DNA from: Xanthobacteraceae bacterium
GTDB lineage: Bacteria > Pseudomonadota > Alphaproteobacteria > Rhizobiales > Xanthobacteraceae
Assembly: GCA_023954195.1 (NCBI GenBank)
Contig: JAMLIK010000002.1
Span: 682,001-746,000 of the forward strand
Length of the DNA: 64,000 nt
Direction: 5' to 3'
Part shown: positions 28,634 through 39,107 of the stretch, piece after piece
How the letters are laid out: each line of letters opens with the position of its first letter
Position numbering within the stretch: the stretch's first letter is position 1
The notes under the pieces: generated by a model
Seen by the model: the letters and a program-made list of their open reading frames with translations, nothing else
Told to the model about the DNA's origin: nothing
Database searches by the model: none
Translations under genes and position numbers: made by a program

Positions 28634-30709
28634 ATGACCAAACTCATCATCGATGGCAAGGAGATCGACGTCCCGGCCGACTACACGCTGTTGCAGGCGT
28701 GCGAGGCGGCGGGCGCGGAAATTCCGCGCTTCTGCTATCACGAGCGGCTGTCGATCGCCGGCAACTGCCGGATGTGCCTGGTCGAGGTCAAGGGCGGGCC
28801 GAAGCCGGTGGCGAGCTGCGCCTGGGGCGTGCGCGATTGCCGCCCCGGCCCCAAGGGCGAGCCGCCGGAAATTTCCACGCGCTCGCCGATGGTGAAGAAG
28901 GCGCGCGAAGGCGTGATGGAGTTCCTGCTCATCAACCATCCGCTCGACTGCCCGATCTGCGACCAGGGCGGCGAGTGCGACCTGCAAGACCAGGCGATGG
29001 GCTACGGCGTCGACTCCAGCCGCTTCGCCGAGAACAAGCGCGCCGTCGAGGACAAGTACATGGGCGCGCTCATCAAGACGGTGATGACGCGCTGCATCCA
29101 GTGCACCCGCTGCATCCGTTTCGCCGCCGAGGTCGCCGGCGCGCCGGAGATGGGCGCGATCGGCCGCGGCGAGGACATGGAGATCACTACCTATCTCGAA
29201 TCCGCGCTCAGCTCCGAATTGCAGGGCAACCTCGTCGATATCTGCCCGGTGGGCGCGCTGACCTCGAAACCCTATGCCTTCGTGGCGCGGCCGTGGGAGC
29301 TGGGCAAGACGCAGTCGATCGACGTGATGGACGGTCTCGGCTCCGCGATCCGGGTCGATACCCGTGGCCGCGAGGTGATGCGCATCCTGCCGCGCGTCAA
29401 CGAGGCGATCAACGAGGAATGGATTTCCGACAAGACCCGCCACATCGTCGACGGCTTGCGCACCCAGCGGCTCGACCGGCCCTATCTGCGCGAGAACGGC
29501 AAGTTGCGCGCGGCGTCGTGGCCGGAAGTCTTCGCCGCCATCGCCGCGAAAGTGCGCGGCGCGAACGGCAAGCGCATCGGCGCCATCGCCGGCGATTTCG
29601 CCACCGTCGAGGAAATGTTCGCGCTCAAGCAACTCATGGCGAGCCTTGGCTCGGCCAATGTCGCGGCGCAGGGCGGCCACGCCTTCGACGCCACGGCGGG
29701 CCGCGCGTCCTATATCTTCAACCCGACCATCGCCGGCATCGAGCAGGCCGACGCGCTCTTGATCGTCGGCTCCAATCCGCGCCACGAGGGCGCGCTGCTC
29801 AACGCCCGCATCCGCAAGCGCTGGCGCTCGGGCAAGCTCAAGATCGCCCTGATCGGCGACAACGCCGACCTGAGCTATCCGGTGCAGCACCTCGGCGCGG
29901 GCGTCGAGACGCTGAACGACATCGCTTCCGGCAAGCACTCCTTCGCGGAGGTTTTGAAGGCCGCGCAGAATCCGATCGTGCTGGTCGGCGTCAGCGCCAC
30001 CGCGCGCCCCGACGGCGCGGCGATCCTGGCGCAGGCGGCGAAGCTCGCGGTCGATATCGGCGCGGTGAAGGACGGCTGGAACGGCTTTGGCGTGCTGCAC
30101 GGCACGGCCTCCGGCGTCGGCGCGCTTGACACAGGCTTCGCGCCGGGTGAGGGCGGCCTCACCGCCGCGCAGATGAGCGCGGCGAACGGCGTCGACGTGC
30201 TGTTCTCGCTGGGCGCGGACGAGATCGAAGTCGCGGACGGCGCGTTCGTCGTCTACATCGGCACTCATGGCGACCGGGGCGCGCACCGCGCCGACGTCAT
30301 CCTGCCGGGCGCGGCCTATACCGAGAAGTCCGGCCTCTACGTCAACACCGAGGGCCGCGCGCAGATGACCAACCGCGCCGCGTTCCCGCCGGGCGAGGCC
30401 CGCGAGGAATGGGCGATCCTGCGCGCGCTGTCGGATGCGCTGGGCCACCGGCTGCCGTTCGATACGCTGGCCGCGTTGCGTCAACTCGTATTCAAGGCGC
30501 TGCCGCACCTGATGCGGCTCGAACAGGTCGAACCGGCCGATGGCGGGGCGGTGCGCACGCTGGCCGGGCGCGGCGGCAAGGCGGACGCGACGCCGTTCAA
30601 GCCGGCCTATGCGAGCTATTACCTGACCAATCCGATCGCGCGGGCCTCCGCCGTGATGGCGGAATGTTCGCGTCTCGCCTCCGGGCAAATGTTGACGGCA
30701 GCGGAGTGA
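28634..30709 (+). CDS. nuoG: NADH-quinone oxidoreductase subunit G
   Basis: 691 residues from the ATG at 28634; a TTG at 28622 overlapping the upstream gene's stop would add MSDR. Fe-S ligands in order: N1b (CYHERLSIAGNCRMC plus the Cys of VRDCRPG), His-ligated N5 (HPLDCPICDQGGEC), N4 (CIQCTRC ... DICPVGAL). The C-terminal molybdopterin-like domain is catalytically empty in this family, and the extra N7 cysteines of E. coli type are not seen. Confidence 0.95.
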   Translation: MTKLIIDGKEIDVPADYTLLQACEAAGAEIPRFCYHERLSIAGNCRMCLVEVKGGPKPVASCAWGVRDCRPGPKGEPPEISTRSPMVKKAREGVMEFLLINHPLDCPICDQGGECDLQDQAMGYGVDSSRFAENKRAVEDKYMGALIKTVMTRCIQCTRCIRFAAEVAGAPEMGAIGRGEDMEITTYLESALSSELQGNLVDICPVGALTSKPYAFVARPWELGKTQSIDVMDGLGSAIRVDTRGREVMRILPRVNEAINEEWISDKTRHIVDGLRTQRLDRPYLRENGKLRAASWPEVFAAIAAKVRGANGKRIGAIAGDFATVEEMFALKQLMASLGSANVAAQGGHAFDATAGRASYIFNPTIAGIEQADALLIVGSNPRHEGALLNARIRKRWRSGKLKIALIGDNADLSYPVQHLGAGVETLNDIASGKHSFAEVLKAAQNPIVLVGVSATARPDGAAILAQAAKLAVDIGAVKDGWNGFGVLHGTASGVGALDTGFAPGEGGLTAAQMSAANGVDVLFSLGADEIEVADGAFVVYIGTHGDRGAHRADVILPGAAYTEKSGLYVNTEGRAQMTNRAAFPPGEAREEWAILRALSDALGHRLPFDTLAALRQLVFKALPHLMRLEQVEPADGGAVRTLAGRGGKADATPFKPAYASYYLTNPIARASAVMAECSRLASGQMLTAAE

Positions 30710-30718
30710 GGCGAAGCG

Positions 30719-31744
30719 ATGGCTGAAATCTGGACCGCCTATCTGTGGCCGCTGATTATCATGGTCGCGCAGAGCGTCATGCTGCTGGTGATCCTGCTGG
30801 TGGCGATCGCCTTCATTCTGCTCGCTGACCGCAAGATCTGGGCGGCGGTGCAGATCCGGCGCGGCCCCAACGTGGTCGGGCCGTTCGGCCTGTTCCAGTC
30901 GTTCGCGGACCTCTTGAAGTTCGTGTTCAAGGAGCCGGTGATTCCAGCCGGCGCCAACAAGGTGATCTTCCTGTTGGCGCCGCTGGTGACCTGCGTGCTG
31001 GCGCTGGCCGGCTGGGCGGTGATCCCGGTCAACCTGAACTGGGTGATCGCCGACATCAATGTCGGCATCCTCTATCTGTTCGCGATTTCGTCGCTGTCGG
31101 TCTACGGCACCATCATGGCCGGCTGGGCCTCGAACTCGAAATACCCGTTCATGGCGGCGTTGCGCGCCACCGCGCAGATGGTGTCCTACGAGGTCTCGAT
31201 CGGCTTCGTGCTGATTACCGTGCTGCTCTGCGTCGGCTCGCTGAACCTGTCGGCGATCGTCGCGGCGCAGGACACGCGATGGGGGCTGCTCGGCTGGTAC
31301 TGGCTGCCGCTGTTTCCGATGTTCGTGATCTTCTACGTCTCGGCGCTGGCGGAAACCAACCGGCCGCCGTTCGACCTGGTGGAGGCGGAATCCGAACTGG
31401 TGGCCGGCTTCATGGTGGAATACGGCTCGACGCCATACCTGTTGTTCATGCTCGGCGAATACGTGGCGATCTGCACCATGTGCGCGCTCGCCACCATCCT
31501 GTTCCTGGGCGGCTGGCTGTCGCCGATCCCGTTCGCGCCGTTCACCTGGGTGCCCGGCGTGATCTGGTTCTCGTTGAAGGCGCTGTTCATCTTCTTCCTG
31601 TTCGCGATGGCCAAGGCCATCGTGCCGCGCTACCGCTACGACCAGTTGATGCGGCTGGGCTGGAAAGTCTTCCTGCCGCTGTCGCTGGCCATGGTGGTGA
31701 TCGTCGCGGCGGTCCTGCAATTCGGCGGGCTGGCTCCGCAATGA
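30719..31744 (+). CDS. nuoH: NADH-quinone oxidoreductase subunit H
   Basis: 341 residues, eight or so membrane helices. The E-channel/quinone cavity subunit: [45 protein letters not shown] with its conserved acidic residues, and a basic [16 protein letters not shown] end. Confidence 0.96.
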   Translation: MAEIWTAYLWPLIIMVAQSVMLLVILLVAIAFILLADRKIWAAVQIRRGPNVVGPFGLFQSFADLLKFVFKEPVIPAGANKVIFLLAPLVTCVLALAGWAVIPVNLNWVIADINVGILYLFAISSLSVYGTIMAGWASNSKYPFMAALRATAQMVSYEVSIGFVLITVLLCVGSLNLSAIVAAQDTRWGLLGWYWLPLFPMFVIFYVSALAETNRPPFDLVEAESELVAGFMVEYGSTPYLLFMLGEYVAICTMCALATILFLGGWLSPIPFAPFTWVPGVIWFSLKALFIFFLFAMAKAIVPRYRYDQLMRLGWKVFLPLSLAMVVIVAAVLQFGGLAPQ

Positions 31745-31751
31745 GGCTGTC

Positions 31752-32240
31752 ATGAGCGTTACAACCGCTGCAAAGTCGCTGCTGCTGACGGAATTCATCG
31801 AGGCGTTCGTCGTCACGATGCGCTATTTCTTCAAGCCGAAGCCGACCCTGAACTATCCGTTCGAAAAGGGGCCGATCAGCCCGCGCTTTCGCGGCGAGCA
31901 CGCGCTGCGCCGCTACCCGAACGGCGAGGAGCGCTGCATCGCCTGCAAGCTGTGCGAGGCGATCTGCCCGGCGCAGGCCATCACCATCGAGGCCGGCCCG
32001 CGCCGCAACGACGGCACCCGCCGCACGGTGCGCTACGACATCGACATGGTGAAGTGCATCTATTGCGGCTTCTGCCAGGAAGCCTGTCCGGTCGAGGCCA
32101 TCGTCGAGGGTCCGAACTTCGAGTTCGCCACCGAGACGCGCGAGGAGCTTTACTATGACAAGGCCAAGCTGCTCGCCAACGGCGACCGCTGGGAGCGCGA
32201 GATCGCGAAAAGCATCGCGCTCGACGCGCCGTACCGGTGA
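31752..32240 (+). CDS. nuoI: NADH-quinone oxidoreductase subunit I (N6a/N6b)
   Basis: 162 residues. Two 4Fe-4S motifs: [12 protein letters not shown] and [12 protein letters not shown]. The amphipathic N-terminal helix lies on the membrane. Carries electrons from NuoG to NuoB. Confidence 0.96.
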   Translation: MSVTTAAKSLLLTEFIEAFVVTMRYFFKPKPTLNYPFEKGPISPRFRGEHALRRYPNGEERCIACKLCEAICPAQAITIEAGPRRNDGTRRTVRYDIDMVKCIYCGFCQEACPVEAIVEGPNFEFATETREELYYDKAKLLANGDRWEREIAKSIALDAPYR

Positions 32241-32249
32241 GGTGAGGGC

Positions 32250-32888
32250 ATGATCTTTCCCGCGCTGTTCTTCTACCTGTTCTCCGCCGTGCTGATCGCC
32301 TCGGCGGTGATGGTGATCGCCTCGCGCAATCCGGTGCATTCGGTGTTGTTCCTGATCCTTGCCTTCGTCAACGCGGCCGGATTGTTCATCCTGCTCGGCG
32401 CCGAATTCCTGGCGATGATCCTGGTCGTGGTCTATGTCGGTGCGGTCGCGGTGCTGTTCCTGTTCGTCATCATGATGCTGGACGTGGATTTCGCCGAACT
32501 GCGCGAGGGCTTTCTGGAATACCTGCCGGTCGGCCTGCTGGTCGGCGCGATCTTCCTTGCCGAACTGCTGCTGGTCACCGGCGGCTGGGTGATCAACCCG
32601 ACGCTGACCAAGACCGTCGCCGTGCCGATTCCCGGCAACGTCACCAACACCGAGGCGATCGGGCTGGTGCTGTACACGACCTATATCCACTACTTCCAGG
32701 TCGCGGCGCTGGTGCTGCTGGTGGCGATGATCGGCGCCATCGTGCTGACCTTGCGGCACAAGGCGAACGTCAAGCGGCAGAACATCAGCGTGCAGAACGC
32801 CCGCACCAAGGCGGCGGCGATGGCCGTGCGCCAGGTGCCGTCCGGGCAGGGCTTACGCGAATCCGACGCGGCGGAGTGGGTGAAATGA
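32250..32888 (+). CDS. nuoJ: NADH-quinone oxidoreductase subunit J
   Basis: 212 residues, five helices, with the mobile pi-bulge helix region [20 protein letters not shown] cytoplasmic tail of about 40 residues (from [11 protein letters not shown]) follows the last helix. Stop and nuoK start overlap as ATGA. Confidence 0.95.
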   Translation: MIFPALFFYLFSAVLIASAVMVIASRNPVHSVLFLILAFVNAAGLFILLGAEFLAMILVVVYVGAVAVLFLFVIMMLDVDFAELREGFLEYLPVGLLVGAIFLAELLLVTGGWVINPTLTKTVAVPIPGNVTNTEAIGLVLYTTYIHYFQVAALVLLVAMIGAIVLTLRHKANVKRQNISVQNARTKAAAMAVRQVPSGQGLRESDAAEWVK

Positions 32889-33193
32889 CAATCGGTCTCG
32901 GCCACTATCTCGCGGTCGGCGCGATTCTGTTCACGCTGGGCATTCTCGGCATTTTTCTCAACCGCAAGAACATCATCGTCATCCTGATGTCGGTGGAGCT
33001 GATCCTGCTCGCGGTGAACATCAACCTGGTGTCGTTCTCGGCGTTCCTCAACGACATCGTCGGCCAGGTGTTCGCGCTGCTGGTGCTGACGGTCGCCGCC
33101 GCCGAGGCGGCGATCGGGCTCGCCATTCTGGTCGTCTATTTCCGCAACCGCGGCTCCATCGCGGTGCAAGACATCAATATGATGAAGGGCTGA
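32885..33193 (+). CDS. nuoK: NADH-quinone oxidoreductase subunit K
   Basis: 102 residues, three helices, with conserved membrane glutamates in [11 protein letters not shown] and [11 protein letters not shown] that lie on the proton path. The start at 32885 overlaps the nuoJ stop; the slightly earlier GTG (32876) is unneeded. Confidence 0.95.
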   Translation: MTIGLGHYLAVGAILFTLGILGIFLNRKNIIVILMSVELILLAVNINLVSFSAFLNDIVGQVFALLVLTVAAAEAAIGLAILVVYFRNRGSIAVQDINMMKG

Positions 33194-33198
33194 CGCGC

Positions 33199-33264
33199 AT
33201 GATCCCGAATAGTGCGGGCCGGTTGTCCGGCCAGATCGTGCAGCGGCCGGGGGCTGAAGCATGA
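33199..33264 (+). CDS. Possible 21-codon bridging ORF between nuoK and nuoL
   Basis: ATG at 33199, five bases after nuo[22 protein letters not shown]; its stop overlaps the nuoL ATG as ATGA. Same size and layout as the 26256-26321 ORF. Probably translational coupling rather than a working peptide. Confidence 0.25.
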   Translation: MIPNSAGRLSGQIVQRPGAEA

Positions 33265-35327
33265 TTCAGGCGATTGTCTTCCTGCCGCTGCTCGGCGCCA
33301 TTCTCGCCGGCCTGATCGCGCTTGCCGGCGCTCATGCCCGCCATCCGAGCGGCGACACCGTCGAGCACGCGCATCGCCATGATGGCCACGGCGATCACGC
33401 GCACGCCTCCCACGCCCATGCCGATCACGGCCACGACGACCACCACGCGCCGGCCGAGCCGCCGGCCGCGGGCACCGGCGCGGCCGAACTCATCACCACG
33501 GCTCTGTTGTTCGTTTCCGCCGCGCTGTCTTGGATCACCTTCGTCAATGTCGGCTTCTTCAAGCAGGATGTGCTGATCCATGTGCTGCCGTGGATCAATT
33601 CCGGCGACCTTCAAGTGGCGTGGTCGCTGCGCGTCGATACGCTGACGGCCGTGATGCTGGTGGTGGTGACCACGGTGTCCTCGCTGGTCCACCTGTATTC
33701 GGTCGGCTACATGGACGAGGATCCGCACCGGCCGCGTTTCTTCGCCTATCTGTCGCTGTTCACCTTCGCCATGCTGATGCTGGTGACCTCCGACAATCTG
33801 GTGCAATTGTTCTTCGGCTGGGAAGGCGTGGGCCTCGCGAGCTATCTGCTGATCGGTTTCTGGTATCAGAAGCCGTCGGCCAACGCCGCCGCGATCAAGG
33901 CGTTCGTCGTCAACCGCGTCGGCGACTTCGGCTTTTCGCTGGGCATCTTCGCGGTGTTCATGCTGATCGGCTCGACCGACTTCGACGTCATCTTCGCCGC
34001 CGCCCCGGGCCTCGCCGGCAAGACCATCAACTTCCTCGGCTGGCAGGTCGACGCGCTGACCATCACCTGCCTGCTGCTGTTCATGGGCGCGATGGGCAAG
34101 TCGGCGCAGTTTCTGCTGCACACCTGGCTGCCGGACGCGATGGAAGGCCCGACCCCGGTGTCGGCGCTGATCCACGCCGCGACCATGGTCACCGCCGGCG
34201 TGTTCATGGTGGCGCGGCTGTCGCCGCTGTTCGAACTGGCCCCGAACGCACAAGCCTTCGTGATGCTGATCGGCGGCACCACGGCATTCTTCGCCGCCAC
34301 CGTCGGGCTGGTGCAGAACGACATCAAGCGCATCGTCGCCTATTCGACCTGTTCGCAGCTCGGCTACATGTTCGTGGCGATGGGCGCGGGCGCCTATTCG
34401 GTCGGCATGTTCCACCTGTTCACCCACGCCTTCTTCAAGGCGCTGTTGTTCCTGGGGTCGGGCTCGGTGATCTACGCGATGCACCACGAGCAGGACATCC
34501 GCCACATGGGCGGCCTGAAGGACAAGATCCCGTTCACCTATTTCATGATGGTGATCGGCACCCTGGCGCTGACCGGATTCCCGCTCACCGCCGGCTACTT
34601 CTCCAAGGACGCCATCATCGAGTCGGCGTTCGTCTCGCAGAACCCGTTCGCGTTCTACGGCTTCCTGATGACGGTGGTGGCGGCGTGCCTGACCTCGTTC
34701 TATTCATGGCGTCTGATCTTCAAGACCTTCCATGGCAAGCCGCATGACCAACACCACTACGAGGCCGCGCACGAGGCGCCGCTGTGGATGCTGGTGCCGC
34801 TCGGCGTGCTGGCGGCAGGTTCGCTGCTGGCCGGCCTGCCGTTCAAGGACCTGTTCGCCGGCCATGGAGTCGACGAGTTCTTCCGCGCCTCGCTGAAGAT
34901 GCATCCGCACATTCTTGAGGAAATGCATCACATCCCGGCGACGATCGCCTATCTGCCGACGGTGATGATGGCGATCGGCCTGTTCGTGGCCTGGATGTTC
35001 TACATCCGCCGGCCATATCTGCCGGGCGAACTCGCCAGCCAGCATCGGGCGCTGTACCGCTTCCTGCTCAACAAGTGGTATTTCGACGAGCTTTACGAGA
35101 TCATCTTCGTGCGCCCGACGAAATGGCTCGGCACCACGCTATGGAAAAAGGGCGACGGCGCCGTCATCGACGGCCTCGGCCCCAACGGGGTCGCGGGCCG
35201 GGTGCTCGACGTCACCCGCGGCGTCGTCCGGGTTCAGACCGGGTATCTTTATCACTATGCCTTCGTGATGCTGATCGGCGTGGCCGGTCTGATCACCTGG
35301 TTCATGCTCGGGCTCGGGGGCCAATAA
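33261..35327 (+). CDS. nuoL: NADH-quinone oxidoreductase subunit L, with His-rich loop
   Basis: 688 residues; antiporter-like subunit with the long lateral C-terminal helix. Conserved TM5 Glu in [20 protein letters not shown] and TM7 Lys in [36 protein letters not shown]. Unusual part: after the first helix there is an insertion (about residues 24-65) with 14 histidines plus many Asp residues ([20 protein letters not shown] and on), a plausible metal-binding segment on the loop side. The rest of the protein is complete. Confidence 0.95.
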   Translation: MIQAIVFLPLLGAILAGLIALAGAHARHPSGDTVEHAHRHDGHGDHAHASHAHADHGHDDHHAPAEPPAAGTGAAELITTALLFVSAALSWITFVNVGFFKQDVLIHVLPWINSGDLQVAWSLRVDTLTAVMLVVVTTVSSLVHLYSVGYMDEDPHRPRFFAYLSLFTFAMLMLVTSDNLVQLFFGWEGVGLASYLLIGFWYQKPSANAAAIKAFVVNRVGDFGFSLGIFAVFMLIGSTDFDVIFAAAPGLAGKTINFLGWQVDALTITCLLLFMGAMGKSAQFLLHTWLPDAMEGPTPVSALIHAATMVTAGVFMVARLSPLFELAPNAQAFVMLIGGTTAFFAATVGLVQNDIKRIVAYSTCSQLGYMFVAMGAGAYSVGMFHLFTHAFFKALLFLGSGSVIYAMHHEQDIRHMGGLKDKIPFTYFMMVIGTLALTGFPLTAGYFSKDAIIESAFVSQNPFAFYGFLMTVVAACLTSFYSWRLIFKTFHGKPHDQHHYEAAHEAPLWMLVPLGVLAAGSLLAGLPFKDLFAGHGVDEFFRASLKMHPHILEEMHHIPATIAYLPTVMMAIGLFVAWMFYIRRPYLPGELASQHRALYRFLLNKWYFDELYEIIFVRPTKWLGTTLWKKGDGAVIDGLGPNGVAGRVLDVTRGVVRVQTGYLYHYAFVMLIGVAGLITWFMLGLGGQ

Positions 35328-36839
35328 ATGATGACGTGGCCCATTCTTTCGGTCATTACCTTCCTTCCCGCGGTCGGCGCGCTGCTGATCTGGCTGATGG
35401 CGCGTGGCGGCGACGAGGCGGCCGCCCGCAACGCGCGCTGGATCGCGTTGTGGACGACGCTGATTACCTTCGCGATCTCGCTGATCCTGGTGGCGCGGTT
35501 CGATCCGACCCAGGCGGGATTCCAGTTCGTCGAGGAGGGCCGCTGGCTGACCGCGACCAACGCCTACAAGATGGGCGTCGACGGCATCTCGCTGCCGTTC
35601 GTCATTCTCACCACCGCGCTGCTGCCGCTATGCATCATCGCGAGCTGGAAGTCGGTCACCCGGCGCGTCGCGGCCTATATGATGGCGTTCCTGATCCTGG
35701 AATCGCTGATGGTCGGCACCTTCGCGGCGCTCGATCTCTTGCTGTTCTATGTGTTCTTCGAGGGCGGCCTGATCCCGATGTTCCTCATCATCGGCGTCTG
35801 GGGCGGCCCGCGCCGGGTCTATGCGACGTTCAAGTTCTTCCTCTACACGCTGCTCGGCTCGGTCCTGATGCTGCTGGCGATCATGGCGCTGTACTGGAAC
35901 GCCGGCACCACCGACATCCCGACCCTGATGACCACCGCCGTGCCGCGCAACTTGCAGACCTGGGCGTGGCTGGCGTTCTTCGCCTCGTTCGCGGTGAAGA
36001 TGCCGATGTGGCCGGTGCACACCTGGCTGCCGGACGCCCACGTCGAGGCCCCGACCGCGGGCTCTGTGATCCTCGCCGCGATCCTGCTGAAAATGGGCGG
36101 CTACGGCTTCCTGCGCTTTTCGCTGCCGATGTTCCCGCTGGCGTCGCATGATTTCGCGCCGCTGGTGTTCACGCTGTCCGCCATCGCCATCGTCTACACC
36201 TCGCTGGTGGCCTTGATGCAGGAGGACATGAAGAAGTTGATCGCCTATTCGTCGGTGGCGCATATGGGCTTCGTCACCATGGGCATCTTCGCCGGCACCA
36301 TGCAGGGCGTCGCCGGCGGCGTGTTCCAGATGGTGTCGCACGGTCTGGTCTCGGGCGCGCTGTTCCTCTGCGTCGGCGTGGTTTACGACCGCATGCACAC
36401 CCGCGAGATCGCCGCCTATGGCGGCGTCGTCAACCGCATGCCGCTTTACGCTTTTGTGTTCCTGGTGTTCACCATGGCCAATGTCGGCCTGCCGGGCACA
36501 TCGGGCTTCGTCGGTGAGTTCCTGACGCTGATCGGCACCTTCAAGGTCTCGATCCCGACCGCGTTCTTCGCCACCCTCGGCGTCATCCTGTCGGCGGCCT
36601 ATGCGCTGTGGCTGTATCGCAAGATCGTGTTCGGCGCGCTGGTGAAGCCTTCGCTCGCCACCATCAAGGACCTGACGTTGCGCGAGGTGGTGACGCTGGC
36701 GCCGCTTCTGGTTCTCACCATTCTGTTCGGGTTCTATCCGAAGCCGCTGCTGGATTTCTCGGCGGCGTCGGTGCAGCAACTCGTCACCAATTACAGCCAC
36801 GCGATCACTGCCATGAAGGCAGCCGCGCTGATGCAATGA
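35328..36839 (+). CDS. nuoM: NADH-quinone oxidoreductase subunit M
   Basis: 503 residues, antiporter-like subunit. TM5 Glu in [26 protein letters not shown]7 Lys in [27 protein letters not shown]. Starts directly after the nuoL stop (ATG ATG). Confidence 0.96.
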   Translation: MMTWPILSVITFLPAVGALLIWLMARGGDEAAARNARWIALWTTLITFAISLILVARFDPTQAGFQFVEEGRWLTATNAYKMGVDGISLPFVILTTALLPLCIIASWKSVTRRVAAYMMAFLILESLMVGTFAALDLLLFYVFFEGGLIPMFLIIGVWGGPRRVYATFKFFLYTLLGSVLMLLAIMALYWNAGTTDIPTLMTTAVPRNLQTWAWLAFFASFAVKMPMWPVHTWLPDAHVEAPTAGSVILAAILLKMGGYGFLRFSLPMFPLASHDFAPLVFTLSAIAIVYTSLVALMQEDMKKLIAYSSVAHMGFVTMGIFAGTMQGVAGGVFQMVSHGLVSGALFLCVGVVYDRMHTREIAAYGGVVNRMPLYAFVFLVFTMANVGLPGTSGFVGEFLTLIGTFKVSIPTAFFATLGVILSAAYALWLYRKIVFGALVKPSLATIKDLTLREVVTLAPLLVLTILFGFYPKPLLDFSAASVQQLVTNYSHAITAMKAAALMQ

Positions 36840-36864
36840 AGACGGCAGGTCAGGACCCTATCCC

Positions 36865-38301
36865 ATGAATTTCACTCCCGCCGGATATTCGCTGCTTCCC
36901 GTGCTGCCGGAGATCGTGCTCGCCGTCGGCGCGATGGCGCTCCTGATGGTCGGCGCGTTTCGCGGCGAGCGTTCGACGTTCCTGGTGATGACGCTTGCGA
37001 TCGCGCTGCTGATCGTCACCGGCGTGGTGCAATGCTGGCTGCCGGCCGGAAAGCTCACGACGTTCGGCGGCAGCTTCATCGTCGACGGCTATGCGCGCTT
37101 CCTGAAGATCGTTGTGCTGGTGGGCTCGGCCGCGACGCTGCTGATTTCCTACGGCGTCATGTCGGAGCGTCCGCGCCGCATCTTCGAGTATGCGATCCTG
37201 ATCCTGGTCTCGACCGTCGGCATGATGCTGCTGGTGTCGGCCGGCGATCTCATCATGCTCTATCTCGGCCTCGAACTGATGAGCCTGTCGCTCTATGTCA
37301 TGGCCGCCTCTCACCGTGACGAGGTCAAGTCCACCGAGGCCGGCCTGAAGTATTTCGTGCTCGGCGCGCTCGCCTCCGGCATGATGCTCTACGGCATGTC
37401 GCTGATCTACGGCTTCACCGGCACGGTCAGTTTCGAAGGCATCGCCGCCGCCGCCAAGAGCGGCGGCACGGGCCTGATGTTCGGCATCGTCTTCCTGCTG
37501 GTGGGCCTGTGCTTCAAGGTCTCGGCGGTGCCGTTCCATATGTGGACGCCCGACGTCTACGAGGGCGCGCCGACCCCGATCACCGCCTTCTTCTCGTCGT
37601 CGCCCAAGGTCGCGGCCTTCGCGGTGTTCGTGCGCGTGCTGCTCACGGCGTTTCCGAACCTCGTGCCCGAATGGCAGCAGATCGTCGTTTTCGTCGCGAT
37701 CGCCTCGATGGCGGTCGGCTCCTTCGGCGCCATCGGCCAGCGCAACATCAAGCGCATGATGGCATATTCGTCGATCGGGCACATGGGCTTCGCGCTGGTC
37801 GGGCTTGCGCCGGGAACGCCCGAGGGCGTGCAGGGCGTGGTGCTCTATCTCGTCATCTACACGGTGATGACGTTCGGCGTGTTCACGCTGATCCTGGCGA
37901 TGCAGCGCGACGGCCGGGCGATGGAGCAGATCAGCGACTTCGCCGGGCTGTCGCGTAGCCATCCGGTGCTGGCGTTCCTCACCGCGATGCTGCTGTTCTC
38001 GCTGGCCGGCATTCCGCCGCTGGCCGGCTTCTTCGCCAAGTTCTATGTCTTCATGGCGGCGATCAAGGCCGGCATGTTCGCCCTGGCGGTGATCGGCGTG
38101 CTGCTGAGCGTGGTCGGCGCGTTCTACTACCTCAACGTCATCAAGGTGATGTATGTCGACGAGGAGGCCGGCGCGACCGACGCCGTCCGGGTCGAACTGG
38201 GGACCGTGGTGGTGGTTTCGGCGCTGTTCAACATGCTGTTCTTCGTCTATCCCGGCCCGCTGGTCGGCGCGGCTACCGCCGCCGCGAAGTCGCTGTTCTG
38301 A
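36865..38301 (+). CDS. nuoN: NADH-quinone oxidoreductase subunit N
   Basis: 478 residues, third antiporter-like subunit. TM5 Glu in MLYLGLELMSLSLYVMAASHRD, TM7 Lys in LCFKVSAVPFHMWTPDVYEGAPTPITAF. Its stop overlaps the birA start as TGATG, so birA is in the same transcript. Confidence 0.96.
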   Translation: MNFTPAGYSLLPVLPEIVLAVGAMALLMVGAFRGERSTFLVMTLAIALLIVTGVVQCWLPAGKLTTFGGSFIVDGYARFLKIVVLVGSAATLLISYGVMSERPRRIFEYAILILVSTVGMMLLVSAGDLIMLYLGLELMSLSLYVMAASHRDEVKSTEAGLKYFVLGALASGMMLYGMSLIYGFTGTVSFEGIAAAAKSGGTGLMFGIVFLLVGLCFKVSAVPFHMWTPDVYEGAPTPITAFFSSSPKVAAFAVFVRVLLTAFPNLVPEWQQIVVFVAIASMAVGSFGAIGQRNIKRMMAYSSIGHMGFALVGLAPGTPEGVQGVVLYLVIYTVMTFGVFTLILAMQRDGRAMEQISDFAGLSRSHPVLAFLTAMLLFSLAGIPPLAGFFAKFYVFMAAIKAGMFALAVIGVLLSVVGAFYYLNVIKVMYVDEEAGATDAVRVELGTVVVVSALFNMLFFVYPGPLVGAATAAAKSLF

Positions 38302-39107
38302 TGGCGCTGGCGCTCGGTCCGCGGGCACTGGCGGCGGACTATGGATTGATGGCGTATGACGCGATCGGATCGACCAATGCCGAGGCGCTGGCGGCAGTGC
38401 GCGGCGGCGCGCGGCGCTCGACATGGTTCGTCACCACCGAGCAAACGGCCGGGCGCGGCCGGCGCTCCCGCGCCTGGATCGCGCCGCGCGGCAATCTGGC
38501 CAGCAGCGTGCTTGAAGTGATCGACGCCGCGCCGTCGGTCGCGGCGACGCTCGGCTTCGCCGCGGGCGTGGCGCTGGAGCGCGCCTTGCGCGAGGTGAGC
38601 TTTGAAGCCGCCGCGCGCGGCGGCGCCCGCGTCGACTATACGCTGAAATGGCCGAACGACGTGCTCGGCAACAAGCACAAGCTGTCCGGCATTTTGCTGG
38701 AAGCGGAAGCGCTGACCGGCGGCGGGCTCGCGGTGGTGGTCGGCATCGGCACCAATGTCGTCGCGGCCCCCGAAGGCACCCCCCATCCCGCCACCTCGCT
38801 GCGCGCGCTCGGCGTCGATATCGGCGCGGAGGATCTGTTCGCCGCGCTGTCGGATGCCTGGGCGGAGTGTTTCGGCATCTGGAATAATGGGCGCGGCTTC
38901 GATGAGATCCGCCGTCTCTGGCTGGAGCGCGCGGCGGGGATCGGCGGGCCGGTGTCGATCCAGTCCGGATCGTCGACCGTCGCGGGGACATTCGAAACCC
39001 TCGACGCGGCCGGCTGCATGGTGATCGCGGCGCCGTCCGGGCGTCGCGAAGCCATCGCCGCGGGCGACGTCTATTTCGGCGCCGTCGCGTCGACAGGAAG
39101 CAAGTAA
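38301..39107 (+). CDS. birA: Biotin--[acetyl-CoA-carboxylase] ligase
   Basis: 268 residues, catalytic domain only (no N-terminal helix-turn-helix, so not a repressor as in E. coli). Biotinyl-AMP loop GRGRRSRAW, KWPNDVLGNKHKLSGILLEA, VVVGIGTNV and a C-terminal SH3-like cap. Makes biotinyl-AMP and attaches biotin to carboxylase carrier lysines. It overlaps nuoN upstream and rnj downstream (TAATG). Confidence 0.93.
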   Translation: MALALGPRALAADYGLMAYDAIGSTNAEALAAVRGGARRSTWFVTTEQTAGRGRRSRAWIAPRGNLASSVLEVIDAAPSVAATLGFAAGVALERALREVSFEAAARGGARVDYTLKWPNDVLGNKHKLSGILLEAEALTGGGLAVVVGIGTNVVAAPEGTPHPATSLRALGVDIGAEDLFAALSDAWAECFGIWNNGRGFDEIRRLWLERAAGIGGPVSIQSGSSTVAGTFETLDAAGCMVIAAPSGRREAIAAGDVYFGAVASTGSK

